Positions 8,303 to 16,715 of a stretch of 64,000 nt of DNA are shown here, one piece after another. The notes below the pieces were generated by a model that worked only from the letters and a program-made list of their open reading frames with translations, ran no database searches and had not been told where the DNA came from. Source of the stretch: Pseudomonas peli (GTDB taxonomy: Bacteria; Pseudomonadota; Gammaproteobacteria; Pseudomonadales; Pseudomonadaceae). The position numbers were made by a program, and so were the translations under genes. Positions within the stretch are counted from its first letter, which is position 1. Every line of letters starts with the position of its first letter. The stretch lies in NCBI RefSeq assembly GCF_900099645.1, contig NZ_FMTL01000005.1, forward strand, positions 62,001 to 126,000, read 5' to 3'.

Positions 8303-9637
8303 ATGCTGCTCAGCAAGGAACATATCTTTAAATACGCCATCGCCCCCGCCGCACTGGTGGCGGTGAGTTTCGTCACCTTCAACAGTGTGTTCTTCTATAA
8401 CGAAGCCGGTTTTGCCACCCACGTGCGCACCATCTTCGGTGAAGAGAAAGTGGTCGACGACGTTGGCTACGCCACCAAATGGTTCGGCCGCGCCACCGCC
8501 TGGAAAAAGGCCCTGAGCGTGCAATCGGTGCTCACCGAAGCCCTGGCCATCGACGACAGCAGCGACAACGATTCGCTCGGCGCAACCATCGAAGCCTTCC
8601 CCATCGTGTTTCTCGGCAACGTCGATGCCAAGGTCGAGTCCTCCGCGCGTTTCCGCCTACCTGCAGGCGAGCAGTTCCTGAAAATCGCTCAGGAATACCG
8701 CAACCCGGAGAACTTCATCAAAACTGCGCTGGTTCCTGCCATCAAGGAAACCCTGCAAGCCACCGCCTCACTGATGAGTGCCGACGATTTCTATGCCGGT
8801 GCGCGCAGCGAGTTTGCCGCCGAGTTCGAAAACCAGCTGAATGACGGCCTGTACCTGATCAAGCGCAAGGAAATTCGCGGCCCACGCGGCCACCAGCCCA
8901 CGCAAACCGCAATCCTGCAGGCCGGCACTGAACAAGGTGTGTTCGGCGACAACAACGTCAGCCAGTTCGTCACCGAAAAGGTCATGGACAATAAGGGCAT
9001 TCCGGTACGCAAGCAGCAGCAGTTCCGCAAATACGGCGTGGAAGTGGTCGAGGCGCGCATCACCAACGTCGACCCCAACCCGCAGTACAAGCAGCGCATG
9101 GTCAAGGTTCAGCAGGCACTGGCCGAGCTGGCTGTGGCGCGGCAGAACCGCTTGAAGGAAGAGGAAGAGAAGCTGCTGGTGACCGCCCGAGGTGAGAAGG
9201 AAGTGGAAGCACGTCGCCAGGAAACCCTGCGCGACCAGATCGAGCGCACTACCCAGGCGGAAACCGAGAAACAACTGGCGCGTATCAACGCCGAACGCGA
9301 GAAAGGCCGCGCCGAGATCGAGAAGCAGACTGCCGAGCTGCTGCGCGACAAGGCTGCGATCACCGCCGACGCGACGAAGATCACCGCCGATGCCGAGGCT
9401 TATGCCCGTGAAGCGGTGATCAAGGCGGACGGTGCGTTACAACCCAAACTTGATGCGCTGATCGCGATCAACAAGGTCTGGGCCGAAGCAGCGGCTCAAG
9501 CACCAGTGCCGAGCGTGATGATGGGTGGCGGTAGCGAAGGCGCCAGCAGCCGTCAGGATGAAATCAGCCAGCTGATGGGTGTTCTGGCCACCAAGGCCGC
9601 ACGCGACTTGTCGCTGGACCTGAAAGTGCAGCAGTAA
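8303..9637 (+). CDS. SPFH/Band 7 (prohibitin-like) membrane protein
   Basis: A 444-residue protein with one N-terminal membrane segment (about 10-30, 'AIAPAALVAVSFVTF'), a Band 7 domain (about 30-250) and a long charged region rich in E, R and K (about 255-370) that should form a coiled coil. The tail is short and Gly/Ser-rich. Such proteins form large rings in the membrane that organise lipids or proteases. The gene is alone, 100 bp after lpxH, and ends at a strong terminator. No specific partner (for example an NfeD or FtsH-linked protein) is adjacent, so the role is undefined. Confidence 0.8.
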   Translation: MLLSKEHIFKYAIAPAALVAVSFVTFNSVFFYNEAGFATHVRTIFGEEKVVDDVGYATKWFGRATAWKKALSVQSVLTEALAIDDSSDNDSLGATIEAFPIVFLGNVDAKVESSARFRLPAGEQFLKIAQEYRNPENFIKTALVPAIKETLQATASLMSADDFYAGARSEFAAEFENQLNDGLYLIKRKEIRGPRGHQPTQTAILQAGTEQGVFGDNNVSQFVTEKVMDNKGIPVRKQQQFRKYGVEVVEARITNVDPNPQYKQRMVKVQQALAELAVARQNRLKEEEEKLLVTARGEKEVEARRQETLRDQIERTTQAETEKQLARINAEREKGRAEIEKQTAELLRDKAAITADATKITADAEAYAREAVIKADGALQPKLDALIAINKVWAEAAAQAPVPSVMMGGGSEGASSRQDEISQLMGVLATKAARDLSLDLKVQQ

Positions 9638-9656
9638 GCACTACATACCCACCTAC

Positions 9657-9684
9657 AAAAAAGCGCCCTACTGGGCGCTTTTTG
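9657..9684. terminator. Bidirectional intrinsic terminator (SPFH gene / miaE)
   Basis: Hairpin AAAAAAGCGCCC-tact-GGGCGCTTTTT lies between the convergent genes, with T runs on both sides. Confidence 0.9.
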
Positions 9685-9686
9685 CT

Positions 9687-10292
9687 TTAGAGCGGCGGCA
9701 CACCGCTGTGGAAGCGAAACTCAGTGTCCGGCGACTCTATCAGCTCGCGCTCGGCCACCCTCACCCGCTCAATGGCCTGGCCCACATCACGTGCATCGCC
9801 GTACTGATACGCCAGCTTCAGGTAATTCTGGAAATGCCGCGCTTCACTTTTCAACAAACCGAAGTAGAACTTGCCTAACTCTTCATCCAGATGCGGCACC
9901 AGGGCCTCGAAACGCTCACAGCTACGCGCTTCGATAAAGGCGCCGACCACCAGAGTATCCACCAGCTTGTGCGGTTCATGGGTGCGCACCACCTTACGCA
10001 AGCCTGAGGCGTAGCGCGCCGCCGATACTGGGCGCAGGCCGATCTTGCGGCGTTTCATGATGCGCAGCACCTGCTCATGGTGCACCAGCTCCTCACGGGC
10101 CAGACGCGACATGGCGTTGAGCAGGTCAACATAGGTGCTGTACTTGGCCATCAGGCTCAAGGCCGTGCTGGCGGCCTTGAATTCGCAGTTCTTGTGGTCA
10201 ATCAGCAGGGTCTGCTGGTCAGCCAGGGCGGCAGTGATCCAGGCATCCGGCGTACGACAGCCGAGAAACTCGTGAATTTCTGGCAGGTTCAT
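9687..10292 (-). CDS. miaE: tRNA 2-methylthio-N6-isopentenyladenosine hydroxylase
   Basis: A 201-residue non-haem diiron monooxygenase that hydroxylates the isopentenyl group of ms2i6A37 in tRNA. The ferritin-like helices carry iron ligands in the patterns EFKAAS, REELVHHEQV, EARSCERFE and EARHFQNY. The start MNLPEIHEF at 10292 is chosen because the 18 upstream in-frame residues do not look like the family. The gene is divergent from the universal stress protein gene. Confidence 0.92.
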   Translation of the reverse strand: MNLPEIHEFLGCRTPDAWITAALADQQTLLIDHKNCEFKAASTALSLMAKYSTYVDLLNAMSRLAREELVHHEQVLRIMKRRKIGLRPVSAARYASGLRKVVRTHEPHKLVDTLVVGAFIEARSCERFEALVPHLDEELGKFYFGLLKSEARHFQNYLKLAYQYGDARDVGQAIERVRVAERELIESPDTEFRFHSGVPPL

Positions 10293-10462
10293 CGGCGCGT
10301 CTCCGCAACCAGGCGGCGATATGCCAACAGACAAGGAGCAAAACAACGCAGCAGATCATCGGTTGCGGCTAACAGATACATAAATTCACAAAACCAGGCA
10401 GGCGGGAGTGATAAGGCTAGAACGCGGCCATTATACGAATGAGCACGCGAACAGCCACTCGA

Positions 10463-10505
10463 TTGACACCCGTCAAGCATCAAGCCAGTGGCAGCGATCT
10501 ATAGT
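10463..10505 (+). promoter_or_regulatory. Anr/Fnr-type class II promoter for the stress protein gene
   Basis: A perfect inverted repeat TTGAC-accc-GTCAA (10463-10476) matches the Anr/Dnr box. A -10 element TATAGT lies at 10500-10505. A start near 10511 puts the box centre (10469.5) at -41.5, the classic class II position. This predicts induction under low oxygen. Confidence 0.75.
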
Positions 10506-10541
10506 GATAAACAGTACAACTGACTGCACATGGAGATCATC

Positions 10542-11405
10542 ATGCAAGCTATTCGCAGCATTCTGGTGGTGATGGAGCCCAATCACACGGAAGACCTGGC
10601 CCTGAAACGCGCCAAACTGATTGCCGGCGTCACTCAATCTCACCTGCATCTGCTGGTGTGCGACAAGAAAAGTGATCACACCGGCTACCTGCGCGATCTT
10701 ACTGGCTTGCTCAACAGCGAAGGGTTCAGCACCTCCAGCCAGCAGGCCTGGGATGAAAATAAGCACCAGACCATCATCAACGTGCAACAGGCCGAAGGCT
10801 GCGGCCTGGTGGTCAAGCAGCACTTCCCCGACAACCCACTGAAAAAAGCCCTGCTCACCCCCGATGACTGGAAACTGCTGCGCTACTGCCCGGCGCCAGT
10901 ATTGATGGTGAAAACCGAAAAATCCTGGGCTGGTAGCGTCATCCTGGCTGCGGTCGATGTCGGCAATGCCGATGGCGAACACCGCACCCTGCACACCAGC
11001 ATCGTCAGCCATGGCTTTGATATTGCCGCCCTGGCCAAGGCTGAGCTGCACGTGATCAGCGCTCATCCGGCACCGATGCTCTCGGCGGCCGACCCGACTT
11101 TCCAGCTCAAGGAAACCATCGAAGCGCGCTACCGCGAGCAATGTAAGGCGTTTCAAGCCGAGTACGAAATCAGCGATGAGCGCTTGCATATCGCCGAAGG
11201 CCCAGCCGATGTCTTGATCCCGCAGACCGCGCATCGACTCAACGCAGGTGTGACGGTGATTGGCACTGTGGCGCGTACCGGTATTTCCGGCGCATTGATC
11301 GGCAACACCGCCGAGGTGATTCTGGACTCACTGGAAAGCGACATCCTGGTGCTCAAGCCGGATGACATCATCGCCCACCTGGAAGAGCTGGTCGCCCAGC
11401 GTTAA
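10542..11405 (+). CDS. Universal stress protein with two Usp domains (UspE-like)
   Basis: A 287-residue cytoplasmic protein with tandem Usp folds (about 1-130 and 140-285). The second carries the ATP-binding-type pattern GTVARTG…GNTAE near residues 240-262. The start MQAIRSILV at 10542 has GGAG upstream and is preferred to the ATG four codons earlier. Two-domain Usp proteins support survival under oxygen or nutrient limitation. The Anr-type promoter upstream fits the known anaerobic control of several Pseudomonas usp genes. It is transcribed alone and ends at a strong terminator. Confidence 0.9.
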   Translation: MQAIRSILVVMEPNHTEDLALKRAKLIAGVTQSHLHLLVCDKKSDHTGYLRDLTGLLNSEGFSTSSQQAWDENKHQTIINVQQAEGCGLVVKQHFPDNPLKKALLTPDDWKLLRYCPAPVLMVKTEKSWAGSVILAAVDVGNADGEHRTLHTSIVSHGFDIAALAKAELHVISAHPAPMLSAADPTFQLKETIEARYREQCKAFQAEYEISDERLHIAEGPADVLIPQTAHRLNAGVTVIGTVARTGISGALIGNTAEVILDSLESDILVLKPDDIIAHLEELVAQR

Positions 11406-11421
11406 ACCAACTGCGCGCAAC

Positions 11422-11450
11422 AAAAAAGCCGCCTGAACAGGCGGCTTTTT
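11422..11450. terminator. Bidirectional intrinsic terminator (usp / DUF1289 gene)
   Basis: Hairpin AAAAAAGCCGCCTG-aa-CAGGCGGCTTTTT, flanked by T runs in both directions. Confidence 0.9.
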
Positions 11451-11466
11451 CATTTGAAAGAGGGTT

Positions 11467-11943
11467 TCAGACTCGTATCTCAAGCCCTTCAAGCAGAAAA
11501 CGCGGCGCGATGTAGCGCTCGTAGTGCGCCTCGGACAGCAGAAAGAACTCGCGATCAATCGCATCGCGCAATTCCGGCAGACCCCAACTGCGAAACTCTG
11601 GCAGCAGCACCATGCCATAGGCCTCCAACTGACTGATGACACGCGCACCACGGGCGATCAGTTGATAGGCCCAGCAATACGGTGATTGCTGCGGCACAAA
11701 GCGGATCTTGCGCTGTTCCAGCTGCATACGCAGGCGATCGGCATCGAAAACTTCCAGCTTGGCCGCCATCACCTGCACCAATAAGACTTCCAAACGCAGC
11801 CAAACGGCGTGTTTTTCCTCGTCGTTGTAGCCGTTCCAGTTGATCACCTCATGGTGAAAGCGCTTGCAGCCACGGCAGACCAAATCACCGTAAACAGTGG
11901 AGCACAGGCCGACACAAGGGGTTTTGATGCGTTGGTTGGACAT
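11467..11943 (-). CDS. DUF1289 domain protein
   Basis: A 158-residue protein. Its N-terminus holds the DUF1289 pattern, CVGLCS…CRGCKRF, a four-cysteine cluster that could bind metal. The rest is an alpha-helical region rich in charged residues with no recognised motif. The start MSNQRIKTPC at 11943 places the Cys motif close to the N-terminus as in relatives. An upstream ATG at 11955 would add four residues, and neither has a strong ribosome site. It is convergent with usp and divergent from acnB. Function unknown. Confidence 0.75.
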   Translation of the reverse strand: MSNQRIKTPCVGLCSTVYGDLVCRGCKRFHHEVINWNGYNDEEKHAVWLRLEVLLVQVMAAKLEVFDADRLRMQLEQRKIRFVPQQSPYCWAYQLIARGARVISQLEAYGMVLLPEFRSWGLPELRDAIDREFFLLSEAHYERYIAPRFLLEGLEIRV

Positions 11944-12030
11944 AGCAAAAGGCATGGACACTGGCGGACAGGCTGGCATCTTAGCCCTTTGTCTAAGGCA
12001 GATCACCCCTATATAAGCGGGGCCTTTGGC

Positions 12031-12059
12031 TTAACTTATTCAAAGCTTTCCAGTAGAAT
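12031..12059 (+). promoter_or_regulatory. Sigma-70 promoter candidate for acnB
   Basis: TTAACT (12031-12036) and TAGAAT (12054-12059) are separated by 17 bp. A start near 12066 would give a 5' leader of about 285 nt. The position is clear of the DUF1289 gene. Confidence 0.5.
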
Positions 12060-12092
12060 CAGCCGGCCTTTTAGAGGCAGCAACGTCCGTTG

Positions 12093-12231
12093 GAAGCTGT
12101 TTTCAAAGCGTCACGAGCACAGTCAATCCTGCAGGTTCGATGTTGGTGCCGACCCTTGAGCCACCCTTCAAGTGTCTGCACCAGCCCTCATCCAGCCCGT
12201 CCTGCCGGCGTAAAACTTTGAAAACAGCTTC
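12093..12231 (+). other. Structured acnB leader with 16-bp inverted repeat
   Basis: The 406-bp gap between the DUF1289 gene and acnB contains a perfect 16-bp inverted repeat, GAAGCTGTTTTCAAAG at 12093-12108 and its complement at 12216-12231. They enclose smaller hairpins (GGTGC…GCACC around CTTGA…TCAAG). With the promoter near 12054 all of this would be in the transcript, ahead of the ribosome site at 12336. It may be a regulatory RNA element or an operator pair. The class was not recognised. Confidence 0.5.
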
Positions 12232-12349
12232 TGCAAGAAAGCAGCGTAACCTCGGCTGAGCGGCCCATAACGCCACGAAGCGCCTGGTTTGTTGTTTTCT
12301 GGATCGCGTCCCGGACAACCCTTTGGGACCACTGATGAGGGTAATAACT

Positions 12350-14959
12350 GTGCTTGAAGCCTATCGCAAACATGTAGCAGAGCGTGCCGCTCAGGGTATC
12401 GTGCCCCAGCCGCTGAACGCCGAACAAACCGCAGGCCTGATCGAGCTGCTGAAAAACCCGCCAGCCGGCGAAGAAGCTGTTCTTCTCGACCTGATCACAA
12501 ACCGCGTGCCGCCAGGCGTCGACGAAGCCGCCTACGTCAAGGCCGGTTTCCTCTCTGCCCTTGCCAAAGGCGAAGTCACTTCCCCTCTGATCAGCAAGCA
12601 ACACGCTGTTGAACTGCTCGGTACCATGCAGGGCGGTTACAACATCGCCACTCTGGTAGAGCTGCTCGACGACAGCGAACTGGCTGCCGTGACTGCCGAG
12701 CAACTGAAGCACACCCTGCTGATGTTCGACGCCTTCCACGACGTTGCAGAGAAAGCTAAGAACGGTAACGTTCACGCCAAAGCCGTACTGCAATCTTGGG
12801 CTGACGGCGAGTGGTTCAAGAACCGCCCAACTCTGGCCGACAAGATCAGCCTGCGCGTATTCAAGGTCACCGGCGAAACCAACACCGACGACCTGTCCCC
12901 GGCGCCAGACGCCTGGTCGCGTCCGGATATCCCGCTGCACGCCCTGGCCATGCTGAAAATGGCCCGCGACGGCATCGTGCCGGACGAGCAAGGCGTAACC
13001 GGCCCGATGAAGCAGATCGAAGCAATGCGCGGCCAAGGTTTCCCGATTGCCTACGTCGGTGACGTAGTCGGTACCGGCTCCTCGCGTAAATCCGCCACCA
13101 ACTCGGTGCTGTGGTTCTTCGGCGACGACATCCCTAACGTGCCGAACAAGCGCGCTGGTGGTTTCTGCTTCGGTAGCAAGATTGCTCCGATCTTCTACAA
13201 CACCATGGAAGATGCCGGCGCTCTGCCAATCGAATTCGACGTTTCCAACATGCACATGGGCGACGTGATCGACCTGTACCCGCATGCTGGCAAAGTCTGC
13301 AAGCACGGCACCGATGAAGTACTGACCACCTTCGAAATGAAGACCCCAGTACTGCTCGACGAAGTCCGCGCTGGCGGCCGTATCCCGCTGATCATCGGTC
13401 GCGGTCTGACCGAGAAAGCGCGTGCCGAACTGGGCCTGGGCCCAACCGACCTGTTCAAGCTGCCTGAGCCACCTGCTGCCAGCACCAAGGGTTTCACCCT
13501 GGCGCAGAAGATGGTCGGCAAGGCGTGCGGCCTGCCAGAAGGCAAAGGCGTGCGTCCTGGCACCTACTGCGAACCGAAGATGACCACCGTCGGCTCCCAG
13601 GACACCACTGGTCCGATGACCCGCGACGAGCTGAAAGACCTAGCTTGCCTGGGCTTCTCCGCTGACCTGGTGATGCAGTCGTTCTGCCACACCGCTGCTT
13701 ATCCGAAGCCAATCGACGTCACCACCCACCACACCCTGCCGGATTTCATCCGCACCCGTGGCGGCGTGTCCCTGCGTCCTGGCGACGGCATCATCCACAG
13801 CTGGCTGAACCGCATGCTGCTGCCGGATACCGTCGGTACCGGTGGTGACTCGCACACCCGCTTCCCGATCGGCATCTCCTTCCCGGCCGGTTCCGGTCTG
13901 GTTGCCTTCGCCGCTGCCACTGGCGTAATGCCGCTGGACATGCCGGAGTCGGTACTGGTGCGCTTCAAGGGCAAACTGCAACCGGGCATCACCCTGCGTG
14001 ACCTAGTACACGCCATCCCTTACGTGGCCATCCAGAAAGGTCTGCTGACCGTCGAGAAGAAAGGCAAGAAGAACATCTTCTCCGGCCGCATCCTTGAGAT
14101 CGAAGGTCTGGACGAGCTGACCGTTGAACAGGCTTTCGAGCTGTCCGACGCCTCTGCCGAGCGCTCCGCTGCCGGTTGCACCATCAAGCTGCCGGAAAAG
14201 GCGATTGCCGAGTACCTGCGTTCGAACATCACCCTGCTGCGCTGGATGATCAGCGAAGGCTACGGCGATGCCCGTACCATGGAGCGTCGTGCTCAAGCGA
14301 TGGAAGCTTGGCTGGCCGATCCGAAGCTGATGGAAGCGGACAAGGACGCCGAGTACGCCGAAATCATCGAAATCGACTTGGCCGAGATCAACGAGCCGGT
14401 TCTCTGCGCGCCGAACGACCCAGACGACGCTCGTCTGCTGTCCTCCGTTCAGGGTGAGAAAATCGACGAAGTGTTTATCGGTTCGTGCATGACCAACATC
14501 GGTCACTTCCGCGCGGCTGGTAAGTTGCTGGAAAAAGTCGAAGGCACCCTGCCGACTCGCCTGTGGCTGTCGCCGCCAACCAAGATGGACCAGCATCAGC
14601 TGACCGAAGAAGGCTACTACGGCATCTACGGCAAAGCTGGCGCGCGCATGGAAATGCCGGGCTGCTCGCTGTGCATGGGTAACCAGGCACGCGTTGAGGC
14701 GAACTCCACCGTGGTTTCGACCTCTACCCGTAACTTCCCCAACCGTCTGGGCGATGGTGCCAACGTCTACCTGGCCTCGGCCGAGTTGGCGGCAGTTGCA
14801 GCCATCACCGGCAAGCTGCCGACTGTTGAGGAATACATGGTCTACGCGAAGAAAATCGACACCATGGCAGCGGACGTTTACCGCTACCTGAGTTTCGACC
14901 AGATCGCCGAGTTCCGTGAAGCTGCTGCAAACGCACAGATCCCTGCTGTTCAGGTCTAA
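12350..14959 (+). CDS. acnB: Aconitate hydratase B
   Basis: An 869-residue bifunctional aconitase of the TCA cycle that interconverts citrate and isocitrate through a [4Fe-4S] cluster. The AcnB-type order is seen: an N-terminal HEAT-like domain, the swivel domain, then the catalytic core. Cluster cysteines lie in GSCMTNIGHF and PGCSLCMGN near the C-terminus. It starts with GTG at 12350, after GAGGG at the proper distance, which gives the family's exact N-terminus (LEAYRKH). It is a single gene followed by a strong terminator. A methylisocitrate dehydratase paralogue, AcnD, also lies in the window. Confidence 0.97.
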   Translation: MLEAYRKHVAERAAQGIVPQPLNAEQTAGLIELLKNPPAGEEAVLLDLITNRVPPGVDEAAYVKAGFLSALAKGEVTSPLISKQHAVELLGTMQGGYNIATLVELLDDSELAAVTAEQLKHTLLMFDAFHDVAEKAKNGNVHAKAVLQSWADGEWFKNRPTLADKISLRVFKVTGETNTDDLSPAPDAWSRPDIPLHALAMLKMARDGIVPDEQGVTGPMKQIEAMRGQGFPIAYVGDVVGTGSSRKSATNSVLWFFGDDIPNVPNKRAGGFCFGSKIAPIFYNTMEDAGALPIEFDVSNMHMGDVIDLYPHAGKVCKHGTDEVLTTFEMKTPVLLDEVRAGGRIPLIIGRGLTEKARAELGLGPTDLFKLPEPPAASTKGFTLAQKMVGKACGLPEGKGVRPGTYCEPKMTTVGSQDTTGPMTRDELKDLACLGFSADLVMQSFCHTAAYPKPIDVTTHHTLPDFIRTRGGVSLRPGDGIIHSWLNRMLLPDTVGTGGDSHTRFPIGISFPAGSGLVAFAAATGVMPLDMPESVLVRFKGKLQPGITLRDLVHAIPYVAIQKGLLTVEKKGKKNIFSGRILEIEGLDELTVEQAFELSDASAERSAAGCTIKLPEKAIAEYLRSNITLLRWMISEGYGDARTMERRAQAMEAWLADPKLMEADKDAEYAEIIEIDLAEINEPVLCAPNDPDDARLLSSVQGEKIDEVFIGSCMTNIGHFRAAGKLLEKVEGTLPTRLWLSPPTKMDQHQLTEEGYYGIYGKAGARMEMPGCSLCMGNQARVEANSTVVSTSTRNFPNRLGDGANVYLASAELAAVAAITGKLPTVEEYMVYAKKIDTMAADVYRYLSFDQIAEFREAAANAQIPAVQV

Positions 14960-14973
14960 GCGTTACCCGCAAT

Positions 14974-15005
14974 AAAAAAGCCTCGCCTAGTGCGGGGCTT
15001 TTTTA
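14974..15005 (+). terminator. Intrinsic terminator of acnB
   Basis: Hairpin AAAAAAGCCTCGC-ctagt-GCGGGGCTTTTTT, with a single T-G pair in the stem. Confidence 0.9.
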
Positions 15006-15092
15006 TTGCGGCCTGGCTTGCCAGGCAATGCTCAGCAGCTACCTTCTGAAATGGGGGTGCAACAACGCACCACGGACCATCAGGAGAGCCTC

Positions 15093-15302
15093 ATGAAGCA
15101 TTGGATTATTGCCGCACTCTGCGTATTCAGCCTGGCCGGCTGCAGCAGTGAATACATTATCAGTACCACCGACGGGCAGATGCTGACCAGCGACGGCAAA
15201 CCGCAGCTGGACGAGGATACCGGCATGATCGAGTTCACCGACAGTGAAGGCCGCAAACAGCAAATCCCACAGAGTTCAGTCAAGCAAATGCTGGAACGCT
15301 AA
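15093..15302 (+). CDS. YgdI/YgdR-family small lipoprotein
   Basis: A 69-residue precursor with a lipobox LAGC (Cys17) and a short domain with the family's pattern 'YIISTTDGQMLTSDGKP'. The start at 15093 has AGGAG upstream and gives a clean signal peptide; an upstream frame extension adds no signal. These small envelope lipoproteins are common in gammaproteobacteria and their function is unknown. The gene is independent of acnB, as terminators lie on both sides. Confidence 0.85.
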   Translation: MKHWIIAALCVFSLAGCSSEYIISTTDGQMLTSDGKPQLDEDTGMIEFTDSEGRKQQIPQSSVKQMLER

Positions 15303-15326
15303 ACCAGCTCTGCCAGCCCCAAACCG

Positions 15327-15350
15327 AACCCCGCTACGGCGGGGTTTGTT
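15327..15350 (+). terminator. Intrinsic terminator after the small lipoprotein gene
   Basis: Stem AACCCCGC-tacg-GCGGGGTT followed by TTGTT. Confidence 0.8.
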
Positions 15351-15375
15351 CTGTCTGCGTCCCCGCCCCCTGCAC

Positions 15376-15391
15376 TGGCATACGCCTTGCT
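15376..15391 (+). promoter_or_regulatory. Sigma-54 promoter for nasST
   Basis: TGGCATA-CGCC-TTGCT has both GG and GC elements at the right spacing. The start would be near 15402. Three more such promoters precede the other nitrate genes, which suggests NtrC control. No convincing pair of NtrC sites was found by eye. Confidence 0.8.
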
Positions 15392-15411
15392 TTGGCTTAA
15401 GCCGCTAAGCC

Positions 15412-15495
15412 TTTCCAACGGCGGAAACGGCTCAAATAGACAATGGTGTCGTTCTGATCGCTGACTGAAGTCAGTGCTTGGTACGGCACCTTTTT
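15412..15495 (+). promoter_or_regulatory. NasT-type (ANTAR) antitermination leader of nasST
   Basis: Hairpin TTTCC-AACGGC-GGAAA (15412-15427) shows the six-base loop with A at 1 and G at 4 that ANTAR proteins recognise. It is followed by the shared element ACAATGGTGTCG (15440-15451) and a terminator, GGTGTCG (15445-15451) with CGGCACC (15484-15490) and five T. The loop of the terminator holds its own CTGAC/GTCAG stem. NasT binding should favour read-through, giving autoregulation of nasST. Confidence 0.75.
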
Positions 15496-15517
15496 GTGTG
15501 GGCACAGGTAACGCACC

Positions 15518-16714
15518 ATGAATGAGCACGAGATCAGCCGCAGCCACCCACCGGAAAAACCGGTGCTGAACATCGGCTTTATGGCCCTCACAGACGCCGC
15601 ATCGGTCATCGTCGCCGCCACCCAGGGCTTCGCCGAGAAGCATGGGCTGACCCTCAACCTCCAGCGCCAGGCTTCCTGGGCCACGCTGCGCGACAAATTG
15701 CTGAGCGGCGAACTCGATGCAGCGCATAGCCTCTACGGCCTGATCTATGGCGTGCAGCTGGGTCTTGGCGGTGCACCAGCCACCGATATGGCCGTGCTGA
15801 TGGGGCTGAACCAGAACGGCCAAAGCATCAACCTGTCGCCCGCCTTGCAAGCCGCCGGTGTGAGCACTGGCAGCGCATTGGCGCAACGCGCGCACCAGCC
15901 TGGCGCAAAACTGACCTTCGCCCAGACCTTCCCCACCGGCACCCACGCCATGTGGCTGAATTACTGGCTGGCCAGCCAAGGCATTCACCCATTGAACGAC
16001 GTGGACAGCGTCGTCGTACCGCCACCGCAGATGCTCGCCCACCTTAAAGCCATGCGCATCGATGGTTTCTGCGTCGGCGAACCCTGGTGCGCTCAGGCCG
16101 TGAATGAGCAGATGGGTTGCACTCTTATCACCAGCCAGGCCATCTGGCCGGACCACCCGGAGAAAGTTCTGGGCTGCACCCGTGAGTTTGCTGAGCAGTA
16201 CCCCAACAGCGCGCGAGCGTTGATCATGGCTGTGCTGGAAGCCAGTCGGTTTATCGATGAGAGCGAAGAAAACCAACGCAGCACCGCGCAGCTGCTCAGT
16301 GGTAGCGAGTATGTCGATGCGCCTCTGTCGGCGATTCAGCCGCGTTTCCTCGGCCAGTACCAGGACGGCCTCGGCCATGCCTGGCAGGATGCCCACCCGC
16401 TGCGCTTCCACGCAGGCGGCGCAGTCAACCAGCCGTACCTGTCCGACGGCATGTGGTTTATGACCCAGTTCCGCCGCTGGGGCCTGCTGCGTGACGACCC
16501 GGACTACCTGGCGATTGCTCGCCAGGTGCAGCAACTCGACCTCTACCGCCAGGCTGCCGAAGCGCTCGGCATCGACATACCAAGCGACATGCGCCGCAGC
16601 CAGTTGCTCGATGGCCAGGTCTGGGACGGCAGCGACCCAGCAGCTTACGCACGCAGCTTTGCCCTACACGCCCTGGCCGATGCGCCCCTCAGTGCTCAAC
16701 AGGAGAGCCGCTAA
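15518..16714 (+). CDS. nasS: Nitrate/nitrite sensor protein NasS
   Basis: A 398-residue protein related to the nitrate-binding protein NrtA but without a signal peptide, so it is cytoplasmic. It shares long segments with the NrtA encoded at 20.2 kb (AVLMGLNQNGQ, FAQTFPTGTHAMWL, IWPDHPEKVLG). In the known system NasS binds nitrate or nitrite and otherwise holds NasT inactive. The stop codon is one base before the nasT start. Some members of this cytoplasmic family were earlier taken for transport proteins; the direct link to nasT settles the role here. Confidence 0.93.
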   Translation: MNEHEISRSHPPEKPVLNIGFMALTDAASVIVAATQGFAEKHGLTLNLQRQASWATLRDKLLSGELDAAHSLYGLIYGVQLGLGGAPATDMAVLMGLNQNGQSINLSPALQAAGVSTGSALAQRAHQPGAKLTFAQTFPTGTHAMWLNYWLASQGIHPLNDVDSVVVPPPQMLAHLKAMRIDGFCVGEPWCAQAVNEQMGCTLITSQAIWPDHPEKVLGCTREFAEQYPNSARALIMAVLEASRFIDESEENQRSTAQLLSGSEYVDAPLSAIQPRFLGQYQDGLGHAWQDAHPLRFHAGGAVNQPYLSDGMWFMTQFRRWGLLRDDPDYLAIARQVQQLDLYRQAAEALGIDIPSDMRRSQLLDGQVWDGSDPAAYARSFALHALADAPLSAQQESR

Positions 16715-16715
16715 T

